The translations under genes were made by a program, and so were the position numbers. The notes beneath the pieces were generated by a model, which saw only the letters and a program-made list of their open reading frames with translations, was not told the DNA's origin and did no database searches. Below are positions 7,658 to 16,151 of a stretch of 64,000 nucleotides of DNA, one piece after another. Position 1 is the first letter of the stretch. Each line of letters begins with the position of its first letter. The stretch lies in NCBI GenBank assembly GCA_029547805.1, contig JAKPOP010000010.1:806452-870451 (forward strand). The letters are read 5' to 3'. This DNA is from Deltaproteobacteria bacterium (lineage in GTDB: Bacteria > Myxococcota_A > UBA9042 > DTJE01).

Positions 7658-9040
7658 ATGAACCTCAGGGTCCTGGTCATCGACGACGAGCCGGGGTTCC
7701 TCCAGATGCTGCTGGTGGTCCTCTCCCGGGCGGGCTATCAGGTGACCACCTGCTCCGCGGCGGAGGACGCCCTCGAACTGCTGGAGCGGAGCCGCTTCGA
7801 CCTCTGTCTCTGCGACCTGAAGATGCCCGGCATGGACGGACTGGCCTTCCTTCAGGCCCTGAGGCAGAGAGGCATCCTGCTGACCGTGATCGTGATGACC
7901 GCCTACGGAAGCCAGGACACGGCCGTCGAGGCCCTCCGGGCCGGAGCCTACGACTACATCAGCAAGCCCTTCCAGAGCGAGGAGGTCCTCCTCTGCCTCC
8001 GGAAGGCCGTCGAGCGGGAGCAGTTGCGGCGCGAAAACCTGGAACTCCGGTCCCGGGTCGGGAAAGGGGGAGGCTCACCCCAGGTGATCGCCCGGTCCGA
8101 CGCGATGAAGCGGGTGCTGGCCACCGCGGCCCGGATCGCCTCCTACCGGACCACCGTGCTGCTGACCGGCGAGTCGGGAACCGGCAAGGAGGTCCTGGCG
8201 CGCTACATCCACGACGCCTCCCCCCGGGCCCGACACCCCTTCGTGGCGGTCAACTGCGGGGCGATTCCCGAGGGCCTGATGGAGAGCGAGTTCTTCGGCC
8301 ACGTCCGGGGGGCCTTCACCGACGCGGTGGGAAACAAGAAGGGACTCATCGAGACCGCCAACGGCGGCACCCTGTTCCTCGACGAGGTGGGGGAACTGCC
8401 GGTGTCCCTCCAGGTGAAGATCCTCCGCTTCCTCCAGGAGTCCGAGATCCGGCGGGTCGGGGACGTCCGGTCCATCCGCGTGGACGTGCGGGTGATCGCG
8501 GCGACCTCCCGGGACCTCACGGCAGAGATCGCCTCGGGGCGGTTCCGGGAGGACCTCTTCTACCGCCTCAACGTGCTGCCGATCCACATCCCCCCCCTCC
8601 GGGATCGCCCCGAGGACATCCCGGCCCTGGCGGAGTTCTTCCTCCAGCGGACCCGGGAGCGACTGGGGCTGCGGGACTCCGGCGGGGGCTTCACCCACGG
8701 CGCCATGCGGGCCATGATGGCCTATTCGTGGCCGGGCAACGTCCGGGAACTGGAGAACCTCGTCGAACGAGCCGTGGTGCTCTCGGACGGAGGGGAGGTC
8801 ACCGAGGACGCGCTGCCGGACCAGTTGACCCGGGAGGTCCAAGGGCCCGGGCCCCGGTCGATGCTGCCCCTGGACGGGCTCTCGGTGAAGCGGAACGCCC
8901 GGACCCTGGAACGGCACCTGATCCTCCAGGCCCTGGAGGCCACCGGGGGAAACCGGACCCGGGCGGCCCGCCTGCTGGAGATCAGCCACCGGGCGCTGCT
9001 CTACAAACTGAAGGAATACGGACTGGGGAAGGACGAGTGA
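7658..9040 (+). CDS. NtrC-family sigma54-dependent response regulator
   Basis: Response regulator of 460 residues. The receiver domain (1-120) has the acidic pair at 9-10 and phosphoacceptor Asp53 in CDLKMPG. The central AAA+ domain has Walker A GESGTGKE, a sigma54-contact loop written GAFTDA instead of GAFTGA, and Walker B LFLDEVGE. The C-terminal Fis-type helix-turn-helix ends NRTRAARLLEISHRALLYKL. The start is the ATG at 7658, where the receiver domain begins; upstream sequence in frame belongs to the kinase gene. It should activate sigma54 promoters on phosphorylation by the preceding kinase. Its stop overlaps the hflX GTG start by four bases, so translation is coupled. Confidence 0.93.
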   Translation: MNLRVLVIDDEPGFLQMLLVVLSRAGYQVTTCSAAEDALELLERSRFDLCLCDLKMPGMDGLAFLQALRQRGILLTVIVMTAYGSQDTAVEALRAGAYDYISKPFQSEEVLLCLRKAVEREQLRRENLELRSRVGKGGGSPQVIARSDAMKRVLATAARIASYRTTVLLTGESGTGKEVLARYIHDASPRARHPFVAVNCGAIPEGLMESEFFGHVRGAFTDAVGNKKGLIETANGGTLFLDEVGELPVSLQVKILRFLQESEIRRVGDVRSIRVDVRVIAATSRDLTAEIASGRFREDLFYRLNVLPIHIPPLRDRPEDIPALAEFFLQRTRERLGLRDSGGGFTHGAMRAMMAYSWPGNVRELENLVERAVVLSDGGEVTEDALPDQLTREVQGPGPRSMLPLDGLSVKRNARTLERHLILQALEATGGNRTRAARLLEISHRALLYKLKEYGLGKDE

Positions 9041-10674
9041 AGGTCTCGGGGAACCTGCTGGGGCTGCGGCCGGCGACCCTGCGCCTGCTGGAACGCCTGG
9101 CGGACCGGGGGGCCGGGGCGGAGTCCGCCGTGACTCCCTCCTTTGCGGTGGCGTTGCAGGAGGCCGTGATGGCGACCGGGCGACGGATCGGTTGCCTGGT
9201 GGACCGCCGGGGCGGGGTCCAGGAGGTGGTGATCGGGGACGCGATGCGCCTCCCGGTCCCCCGGTGGGCCCGGAAGCGGGTGGGCCCGGGCCGCCTGGGG
9301 GGGATCCGGCTCATCCACGCCCGGCCCGACGGCCAGGGGAACCAGGAACCGGACCTGGAGACGCTGCGGATGCTGTCCCTGGACGCCCTGGTCGCCGTGA
9401 TCCCCCAGGGGAGCGGCAACATGCCGAAGGTGGAGGTCGCCCGATTGCTCCCGGACAACGGCGAGGGGCGCCTCTGGGAGGTCGATCCCGCGGTCCATGC
9501 CAGCGCCCTCCCAGGGGATTTCGCAGGGCGGATCCGGGACCTCGAGGAGGAGATCCGGCGGACCACGGGGGCCCTTCGCCATCGCGGGGACCCGGGGCTC
9601 CGGGACGCGGCGTTCGTCGTCCTGCCGGTCCTCGATTCCCGAACCGACGTCGCCTGGGAGACCGCGGAACTGCAGTCCCTCTGCCGGACGGCGGGCCTTG
9701 CGGTGGTCCACACCGCGGTCCAGCGTCGGGCCCGGCCCGACCCCACCTTCCTGGTCGGCAAGGGCATGGTCCGGGAACTGGCGATGATGGGGCTCATGAA
9801 GGGAGTGGACCTGCTGGTGTTCGGTCGGCCCCTGACCCCTTCCCAGCAGCGATCCATCGCCCAGGTCACCGAGGTCCGGGTGATCGACCGGAACCAGTTG
9901 ATCCTCGACATCTTCGCCCGTCATGCCCGGAGTCCCGAGGGACGCCTCCAGGTGGAACTGGCCCAGTTGCGCTACAACCTGCCCCGGCTGTCCGAGAAGG
10001 ACGACGCCCTCTCGCGGCTGACGGGTGGCATCGGGGCCCAGGGCCCGGGAGAGACCCGGCTCGAGATGGAGAGGCGCCGGGCCCGGGACCGGATTCGCCT
10101 GCTGGAGAAGCGCCTCGAGGAACTCGCCGGGCGACGCCACGAGGGCCGCAGACGACGGCAGGAGGCCCGGGTGCCCCTGGTGGCCCTGGTGGGCTACACC
10201 AATGCAGGCAAGAGCACCCTCTTCAATACCCTGACCGGCGCCAGCGTGCGGGCCGAGGACCGGCTCTTCGCGACGCTGGACCCCACGGTCCGCCGGGCCT
10301 GGCTGGAGGAGGGTCGGGAGGTGCTGCTGGCCGACACGGTGGGGTTCATCCGGGACCTCCCGGCCGAACTGGAGGGGGCCTTCCGGGCGACCCTGGAGGA
10401 GGTGCGGGAGGCCCGGGCGCTGCTGCTGGTGGCCGACGCCGCCGACCCCCACCTGGAGGAACAGGTCGCCTCGGTCCGCCGCATCCTCCGGGAGTGGGAA
10501 CTGGACCGCCGACCGACGCTGCTGCTGCTCAACCAGGCGGATCGGGTCGGGGACCCGGACCACCTGACGCGACTCGCCGAGGACCTCGGAGGCATCCCCT
10601 GCTGTGCGAAGGACCCCCGGACCCTGGACCCCGTCCGACGACGGATCGGGGTCCTGGTGGGTCAGTGGACCTGA
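9037..10674 (+). CDS. hflX: GTPase HflX (long form)
   Basis: Ribosome-splitting and rescue GTPase. The start is GTG at 9037, overlapping the regulator stop as GTGA. At 545 residues it is longer than E. coli HflX because of an N-terminal extension of about 150-200 residues found in some lineages. The HflX domain (DPTFLVGKGMVREL, RLQVELAQLRYNLPRL, GIGAQGPGETRLE) precedes the G domain with G1 GYTNAGKST, G2 near FATLDPT, and G3 DTVGFIRDLP. G4 reads NQAD where NKxD is usual, a change at a guanine-contact position worth checking. Its place at the end of a two-component operon suggests a stress link. It runs 13 bases into the 3' end of the convergent amidase gene. Confidence 0.93.
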   Translation: MKVSGNLLGLRPATLRLLERLADRGAGAESAVTPSFAVALQEAVMATGRRIGCLVDRRGGVQEVVIGDAMRLPVPRWARKRVGPGRLGGIRLIHARPDGQGNQEPDLETLRMLSLDALVAVIPQGSGNMPKVEVARLLPDNGEGRLWEVDPAVHASALPGDFAGRIRDLEEEIRRTTGALRHRGDPGLRDAAFVVLPVLDSRTDVAWETAELQSLCRTAGLAVVHTAVQRRARPDPTFLVGKGMVRELAMMGLMKGVDLLVFGRPLTPSQQRSIAQVTEVRVIDRNQLILDIFARHARSPEGRLQVELAQLRYNLPRLSEKDDALSRLTGGIGAQGPGETRLEMERRRARDRIRLLEKRLEELAGRRHEGRRRRQEARVPLVALVGYTNAGKSTLFNTLTGASVRAEDRLFATLDPTVRRAWLEEGREVLLADTVGFIRDLPAELEGAFRATLEEVREARALLLVADAADPHLEEQVASVRRILREWELDRRPTLLLLNQADRVGDPDHLTRLAEDLGGIPCCAKDPRTLDPVRRRIGVLVGQWT

Positions 10675-11510
10675 CGGCCGGTGACCATTGCCTGGCGTTC
10701 CCTGGCCGTGGCCCGGGCGTATCGCAGGATCCCCTGGACGATGCCCCGTGCCAGGCGATCCAGGTAGGCCGGGTCCGCCAGCCGCTTCCCCTCCTGGGGA
10801 TGGGTCAGGAAGCCCGCCTCCACCACGATGGCCGGGATGGGCGACAGGCGCAGCACCGCGAAGTTGGCCTGACGGACTCCCCGGTTCACGGCCCCTGGCA
10901 CCGCCTGGGCCAGGCCCTGCTGGACCTCCTGGGCCAGTTGGGCGGACCGCATCTGGACCCCGACCCGCCACAGGTCCGCCAGGATCTCCGCCACATCGGA
11001 GTCATCGGCCAGGGGCCCGGGGTCCACCGCCTCGGCGTTCTCCCGCTCGGCCACCTGGAAGGCCCCCGGGTCGCTGGCGGGGCCGAAGAAGTAGGTCTCG
11101 ATGCCCCGAGGCTGGGGCGAGGGGGCCGCATTCATGTGCAGGCTCACGAAGACGTCCGCCGGCTGCCCCACCCGGGGCCTCTGACCAAGGTCCAGATCCA
11201 CGTCCTGGTCCCGGGTCATCACCACCTCGACCCCCGCCTCCCGAAGCAGGAGGTCCCGAACCCCCAGTGCCAGCTGCAGGGTCAGGCGCTTCTCGGGAAC
11301 CCCGGCGACGCCAACCGCACCGTTCGACAGGCCCCCGTGACCCGGGTCCAGCACCACCCGGAGCGGAGGGAGCGCCGTATCCGCCGGCGACCCGGCAGGA
11401 GACGCCTGGACCAGACGTCCCGCCCCGGCCAGCAGGCATCCGGCCAGCAGGACCAGGCGAGGGGCACCGGATCCTGCCGGGAACCGGACTCGGAATCGGG
11501 GACCGTTCAT
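10662..11510 (-). CDS. N-acetylmuramoyl-L-alanine amidase (Amidase_3, AmiC-like)
   Basis: Zinc amidase that cleaves the bond between muramic acid and L-Ala in peptidoglycan; acts in the periplasm. The protein is 282 residues. The N-terminus carries an export signal; LLAGC could be a lipobox, or cleavage may occur at VQA later, so anchoring is undecided. The zinc ligands appear as His in DPGHGG, Glu in GVPEKRL and His in SLHMNA, and the catalytic Glu as IVVEAGFLTH. No AMIN or SPOR domain is present. The start ATG at 11510 is the only one giving an export signal. It is divergent from lepB and overlaps the hflX end by 13 bases. Confidence 0.92.
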   Translation of the reverse strand: MNGPRFRVRFPAGSGAPRLVLLAGCLLAGAGRLVQASPAGSPADTALPPLRVVLDPGHGGLSNGAVGVAGVPEKRLTLQLALGVRDLLLREAGVEVVMTRDQDVDLDLGQRPRVGQPADVFVSLHMNAAPSPQPRGIETYFFGPASDPGAFQVAERENAEAVDPGPLADDSDVAEILADLWRVGVQMRSAQLAQEVQQGLAQAVPGAVNRGVRQANFAVLRLSPIPAIVVEAGFLTHPQEGKRLADPAYLDRLARGIVQGILRYARATARERQAMVTGRQVH

Positions 11511-11677
11511 GGTGGCCAGTCTAGTCCCCCCAGAGGAGACTGCCAAACGAACGCCTCCGGCCCCACGCCGGGGCCGGGATTCGCCCCGCGAGTCCCCGGC
11601 CCGGGGAGGCGGAGAGGTCCTGGAGCAGGGAGTGACGTCCCGGTGGGGGCGCCCGGGACCAGGGTCCCCCGGGCGGT

Positions 11678-11707
11678 TTGACAGGATCGACCGGTGGTGG
11701 GTAATGT
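11678..11707 (+). promoter_or_regulatory. probable sigma70 promoter for lepB
   Basis: A perfect TTGACA (11678-11683) is followed by TAATGT (11702-11707) after 18 bases. The -10 is weak (three of six). The predicted transcript start is about 20 bases before the TTG start codon of the signal peptidase gene. Confidence 0.5.
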
Positions 11708-11735
11708 CCCCCTCCGGTGACACCGGGGGTCGTCC

Positions 11736-12662
11736 TTGGCGAGTCCGACGGTCCGAGAGGCACGGAAGGTCTGGAAAGAGGCCTCCCAGATCCTGAAGTT
11801 CCGCGGGAGCCGGCTGTCGCAGTCCGATCGCGCAAGATTCGCGGATCACCTGGCGGCGCTGCACAAGGCCCTCCAGCAGCCCGAGGAGGCCCCGCTGACC
11901 CAGGCGCTGGCCGCCGTGCAGGCCGATCTGGAGCGGCACCACGCCCTGTTGAAGAAGGCCTCCTTCCTGGAGAGTTTCCGGTCCCTGGCGGGGGCCGTGT
12001 TGCTGGCCCTGCTGATCCGAGCCTTCCTGTTCGAGGCCTTCAAGATCCCCACCGGGTCCATGATCCCGACCCTCCAGGTCGGCGACCACCTCTTCGTGCA
12101 CAAGTTCCTCTACGGATTGCGAATCCCCTTCACCCACGCCCGGATCGTCGAGGGCCGGACTCCCCTTCCGGGGGAGATCGCCGTCTTCGAATACCCGGGA
12201 CCCGGGGAGGACCACGGCAAGGACTTCATCAAGCGGGTCGTGGCGGTGGCCGGGGACCGGGTGCGCCTGCAGGACAACCGGCTCTACATCAACGACAAGC
12301 CGATCCCGACGGAACCCCTGGGGCCCCCGGGGCCCTGCGAGGACGCCACGCTGGTCCGGTGCGAGTGCCAGCGGCAGCGGGAGCGCCTGGGGGACATCGA
12401 GTTCGTGACCCAGCACCTGGCGCCCACGGAGGCCAATCTCCGGGCCGGTTGCCGAAATCTCCCGGACTGGCCGATGGACGGCTCCGGCGCCACCGGGGTC
12501 CCGGACGTGGTGGTCCCCGAGGGCCACGTCTTCGTGATGGGGGACAACCGGGACAACAGCAGCGACGGGCGCTACTGGGGCTTTCTGCCCGTGGAGAACA
12601 CGAAGGGCAAGGCGCTGGTCCGCTGGTGGCCCCCGGGGCGCTGGTTCCAGGCGATTCACTGA
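11736..12662 (+). CDS. lepB: signal peptidase I
   Basis: Membrane-bound serine protease that removes signal peptides. It is 308 residues from a TTG start with GGGGGT a few bases upstream. About 75 charged residues precede the transmembrane segment (about 84-98). Catalytic Ser108 is in IPTGSMIPTL and the general-base Lys166 in FIKRVVAVAGD; the C-terminal VMGDNRDNSSDGRYWG box is intact. Between the catalytic boxes is an insertion of about 55 residues with four Cys (PCEDATLVRCEC and LRAGC), not usual for LepB, which could form disulfides in the periplasm. Only one N-terminal membrane segment is evident. Confidence 0.94.
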   Translation: MASPTVREARKVWKEASQILKFRGSRLSQSDRARFADHLAALHKALQQPEEAPLTQALAAVQADLERHHALLKKASFLESFRSLAGAVLLALLIRAFLFEAFKIPTGSMIPTLQVGDHLFVHKFLYGLRIPFTHARIVEGRTPLPGEIAVFEYPGPGEDHGKDFIKRVVAVAGDRVRLQDNRLYINDKPIPTEPLGPPGPCEDATLVRCECQRQRERLGDIEFVTQHLAPTEANLRAGCRNLPDWPMDGSGATGVPDVVVPEGHVFVMGDNRDNSSDGRYWGFLPVENTKGKALVRWWPPGRWFQAIH

Positions 12663-12787
12663 CGATCCCGGGCCGTCCTTCCCCCTTCTCCAGGTCCCCC
12701 CAGGCTCTCCGGAGAGCCGGCGAGGTCGTCGCGAAAATATGCCCCCTCGGCGCGGCGTCCAAGGGCAGCCTCTTGCGGGGACTCCCG

Positions 12788-13261
12788 ATGAAATCGCCCC
12801 TCTGGGTCGCGTTGCTGCTGATCCTCCCGGCCGCCTCGGCCGAGGCCCGACGACCCGCCCCAGCCCCCGGGGACCACGTGCTCCGGGGACCGGTCGTGGT
12901 GCTGGAGGCCCATCCCTACAACCCCGCGGGCAAGGACCGCTTGTTCACCCGGATTCACGCCCGGGTGGAACCGGACGCCCGAGGACAGCCGGTGGTGGTG
13001 CTGGTCCACGTCGCCTCCGGAGAGTCGTGCCGATTCCCGGCCTGGAAGTCCCCCCGAGGGCGCTACCTGATGGACGGGGCGCCACCGTGCACCTTCCAGG
13101 CCCTCGGCAGCCGGGGCACCCTCCAGGTGGTCGAGGGGTCCCTCTGGGAGGCCGGTGGCCAGATGATGCTGGAGGCGACCCTGCAACTCCGATGGCTCCA
13201 CTACCGCGGTACGGTCCGGGTCGATGCCCGGGGCGGTCCCGCCATCGTTCGAGCCCCATGA
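12788..13261 (+). CDS. small exported protein of unknown function
   Basis: 157 residues with a clear signal peptide (MKSPLWVALLLILPAASAEA). The mature part appears all-beta, with two Cys (near GESCRF and PPCTF) that may pair. The segment DHVLRGPVVVLEAHPYNPAGKDRL suggests a single small beta domain. I do not recognise a family. It lies 125 bases after lepB and 120 bases before the DUF819 gene, all on the plus strand. Confidence 0.65.
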   Translation: MKSPLWVALLLILPAASAEARRPAPAPGDHVLRGPVVVLEAHPYNPAGKDRLFTRIHARVEPDARGQPVVVLVHVASGESCRFPAWKSPRGRYLMDGAPPCTFQALGSRGTLQVVEGSLWEAGGQMMLEATLQLRWLHYRGTVRVDARGGPAIVRAP

Positions 13262-13380
13262 CCCCGCGCCCACCGGGCGCCACCCAAGACGACATCCGAC
13301 GATGCCGGCCCCGATGCCGATGGATTGACATGGACCCCTCTCCCTTCCTATGAAGGCGCGTCTCCCACGGCGATGGGTCG

Positions 13381-14511
13381 ATGCCCCTGAGCTCCCTGTC
13401 CGAGATCCTGCTGGCCTTCGGATTCCCCCTGCTGGCACTCGGGGCGGCCCGGCGTCTGACCTGGGCACGCACCGTGGGTCCTGCCGCCCTCTGCTATCTC
13501 GGGGGGATCCTGGTGGCCAACCTCCCGGGAGTGACCCCGGCGCCGGAGGCCCTGGAGCCCCTGGCCTGGGGAACGGTCTCCCTGTCCATTCCCCTGTTGC
13601 TCTTCTCGATCGACTTCCCCCGGTGGTTCCGCCTGGCCCGGGGGGCCCTGGTGGCCTTCGGGCTCGCCGCGACGGCCTCCGCGGCGGTTCCTCTGATCCT
13701 GGGGATGCTGCTGGGGTCCCGGATCCCCCATGGACCCGAGGTCTCGGGGATGCTCACGGGGGTCTATATCGGAGGCACCCCCAACATGGCCGCCCTGGCG
13801 GCAGCCTTCGGGGTCCCGGGGGACATCTTCGTGAGCACCAATGCGGCGGACCTCCTCTGGAGCGCCGTCTACCTGACCCTGGTGATGAGCCTGGGACCCC
13901 GGTGGATCAGCCGCTGGTTCCCAAGGCCACCGGCCCCGGCACCTGCCGAAGCGGGGGAGCGCTGGTCCCCCGAGGGACCCGCCCGGTGGCGGCACCGGGG
14001 GCTGGGCCTGGTGCTGGCCGGGGCCTGCGCCGGGATGGGGGCACTGGCCTTCCGCCTGGTCCCGGGGGACTCGGCGATGGCCGTCGCGGTGCTGGTCACC
14101 ACCACCCTGGCATCGGGGTGCTCGCTGATCCGGAGCGTGCGGCTCCTGCCGGGCACCTGGTCCTCGGGTCAGTACCTGCTGCTGGCCTTCTGCACCGCCG
14201 CCGGAGCGATGGCGGACATGGGGCGACTGGCAGCCACGGGCCCCGCCTTCCTGGGATACACCGCCGCGGTGATCGGGCTGACCACGGTGCTGCAGTTCCT
14301 GCTGATGGGGCTCTTCCGGGTGGACCGGGACACGGCGATCATCACCAGCGTGGCGACGATCATGAGTCCCCCGTTCGTGGTCCCCGTCGCGGACCGGCTG
14401 GGAAACCGGGAGGTGTTGCTGACGGGGATTCTGAGCGGCCTCGTGGGATACGCCGTGGGCAACTACCTCGGGATCGGGGTGACCGCCGCCCTGCGCTGGT
14501 GGGGCTCCTAG
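13381..14511 (+). CDS. DUF819-family integral membrane protein
   Basis: A 376-residue polytopic membrane protein with about ten hydrophobic segments and the two-half arrangement of the DUF819 (YjcL-like) family. Typical motifs are YIGGTPNMAALAAAFG in the first half and the ITSVATIMSPPFVVPVAD segment in the second; both resemble broken-helix elements of transporter repeats. A Pro/Ala-rich cytoplasmic linker (about 181-205) joins the halves. The function of the family is not settled. Start ATG at 13381; the stop lies 41 bases from the convergent Cys-rich lipoprotein gene. Confidence 0.85.
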   Translation: MPLSSLSEILLAFGFPLLALGAARRLTWARTVGPAALCYLGGILVANLPGVTPAPEALEPLAWGTVSLSIPLLLFSIDFPRWFRLARGALVAFGLAATASAAVPLILGMLLGSRIPHGPEVSGMLTGVYIGGTPNMAALAAAFGVPGDIFVSTNAADLLWSAVYLTLVMSLGPRWISRWFPRPPAPAPAEAGERWSPEGPARWRHRGLGLVLAGACAGMGALAFRLVPGDSAMAVAVLVTTTLASGCSLIRSVRLLPGTWSSGQYLLLAFCTAAGAMADMGRLAATGPAFLGYTAAVIGLTTVLQFLLMGLFRVDRDTAIITSVATIMSPPFVVPVADRLGNREVLLTGILSGLVGYAVGNYLGIGVTAALRWWGS

Positions 14512-14552
14512 GTTCCAGGCCCGGGACCGGACAGGCCGAGCCGGGCCTCCGG

Positions 14553-16151
14553 TCAGGGACAGCAGCAGTTCGCCTCGGCGCAGGCCAGGCCCACCTTCAG
14601 GGTGAAGGGCCCCCAATCCTGCTCTTCGTCGAAGCCGGAGGCCCCATCCACCACCACCGTGTACCAGCCGGCCTGGGCCGCCTGGTAGGTGATCGTCTCG
14701 GCCTTGCCGTCACTGGCGTCGTAATGGCAGGACAGGAGGTCGGTCTTCCAGGCGGAGGCGCAGGAGGTCCCCCGGTAGAGTTTCAGGCTCAGGTTGTAGG
14801 TGGAGACCTTCGGGGTGGCCGTCAGCGAGATCGTGTCGCCGGCCCGGAGCCAGACTCGGTAGAAGAGGTCGTCCTGGGCGTCCCAGCAGTCAGGGCCACT
14901 GAACGGGGGAAGGTCGTCGTTGTCGCGCTGGTTCGTGGTGTCGCCGTTGATCGTGAAGCCCAGGGCCGCCGAGGTCCGACCCACGACCTTTGCGGTCGCG
15001 CAGGTGCCTCCCCCCGGGGCGAGGTCGCTCCCGCAGCCCTGGGTGCCGGCGCAGGGGTCAACGCAGGTCCCCTGGGCATCGCAGCGCCAGTTCGGTGGGC
15101 AGTCCTCGTCGGTGCGGCACTGGCGACAGGCGCCCGATCGGCAGAAGGGCGTCCCGGCGGGGCATGAGACGCAGGAGAGACCACAGGCGTCGTCGGTATC
15201 GCAGGGAACGCAGGCCCCGTCCAGGCAGCGCCTCCCCGGCTGGCAGGACCCGGGCCGGCAGGCACAGGCCCCGTCCAGGCAGGCGGGCGTCTCGCCGCCA
15301 CAGGCGAAACAGGCCGACCCGCAGTGGGCCGGGTCGTCGGCGGTACAGGGGACGCACTCGCCCCCGTTGCACCAGGCTCCGCCGGGACAGTCCCCGAGGT
15401 CCCGACACTGGCGACAGCGCCCCAGCACGCACCGGGGGGTCTCCAGGGGACACGGCTGGCAGGTGGACCCACAGGCATCGTCGGTATCGCAGCCTTTGCA
15501 GAGGCCATCGATGCAGAAGAGGTCCCCGCAGGAGTCCTCCCGGCACCGGCATGCCCCCTGCCAGCAGTCGGGGTGGGACTCGGGGCAGGCCAGGCAGGTG
15601 ACCCCGCAGTGGGCCGGGTCGTCGTCCCGACACCGGTCGCACTGGCGGGTGGCCGGGTTGCACCAGAACCCGGCACCACAATCAACGTCCTGGACGCACC
15701 GGACGCAGGTCCCCTGGTCGCAGATGGGCGTCCCGGTGCCCAGGCACCGGCGGCAGTCCTCCCCGCAGGCGGTATCGAAGCGGCAGGGCTGGCAGGTCCC
15801 GTCGAGGCAGACCGATCCGGGCCCGCAGGACGGTCCGGCACCGCAGCCGGGGGCCAGGTCCGGTGGGAGTCCCTCGTCGGATGGCGGAACCGTCCCGTCC
15901 ATGCCGGGGTCCTCGCCGGGACCGGCCTCGGTCTCGGGTCCGACATCGACCCCGGAATCCCCGGGGAGGTCTTCCGGGAGCACCAGGTCCTCCCCGGAAC
16001 CCGGATCGACCAGGGCTCCCGGATCGCGGCCCCCATCAGCCGGGGGCCCGAGGTCCGGGAAGACCACCGGGAGGTCCGTTCCCCGGGCGGATCCCCCCCC
16101 GCAGGCCCACACCGTCCACGACAGCCAGAGAATCCACCGGCGACGACTCAT
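14553..16151 (-). CDS. Cys-rich repeat lipoprotein with C-terminal PPC-like domain
   Basis: Secreted, probably surface-exposed lipoprotein of 532 residues. The start ATG at 16151 has GGGGAG five bases upstream and begins a lipoprotein signal ending TVWAC. An acidic Asp/Pro/Gly linker covers about residues 25-95. Residues of about 100-370 contain some 56 Cys in repeating units such as CDTDDACG, CRQC and CVPC, which likely form disulfide knots. The last 140 residues (DDLFYRVWLRAGDTISLTA, LSLKLYRG, GWYTVVVDG) look like a bacterial pre-peptidase C-terminal (PPC) beta domain, and the protein ends NCCCP. Such proteins are common in myxobacteria and relatives; role unknown. The first 116 bases of the gene lie within the 3' end of the upstream methyltransferase-like gene, in another frame. 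Confidence 0.85.
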   Translation of the reverse strand: MSRRRWILWLSWTVWACGGGSARGTDLPVVFPDLGPPADGGRDPGALVDPGSGEDLVLPEDLPGDSGVDVGPETEAGPGEDPGMDGTVPPSDEGLPPDLAPGCGAGPSCGPGSVCLDGTCQPCRFDTACGEDCRRCLGTGTPICDQGTCVRCVQDVDCGAGFWCNPATRQCDRCRDDDPAHCGVTCLACPESHPDCWQGACRCREDSCGDLFCIDGLCKGCDTDDACGSTCQPCPLETPRCVLGRCRQCRDLGDCPGGAWCNGGECVPCTADDPAHCGSACFACGGETPACLDGACACRPGSCQPGRRCLDGACVPCDTDDACGLSCVSCPAGTPFCRSGACRQCRTDEDCPPNWRCDAQGTCVDPCAGTQGCGSDLAPGGGTCATAKVVGRTSAALGFTINGDTTNQRDNDDLPPFSGPDCWDAQDDLFYRVWLRAGDTISLTATPKVSTYNLSLKLYRGTSCASAWKTDLLSCHYDASDGKAETITYQAAQAGWYTVVVDGASGFDEEQDWGPFTLKVGLACAEANCCCP

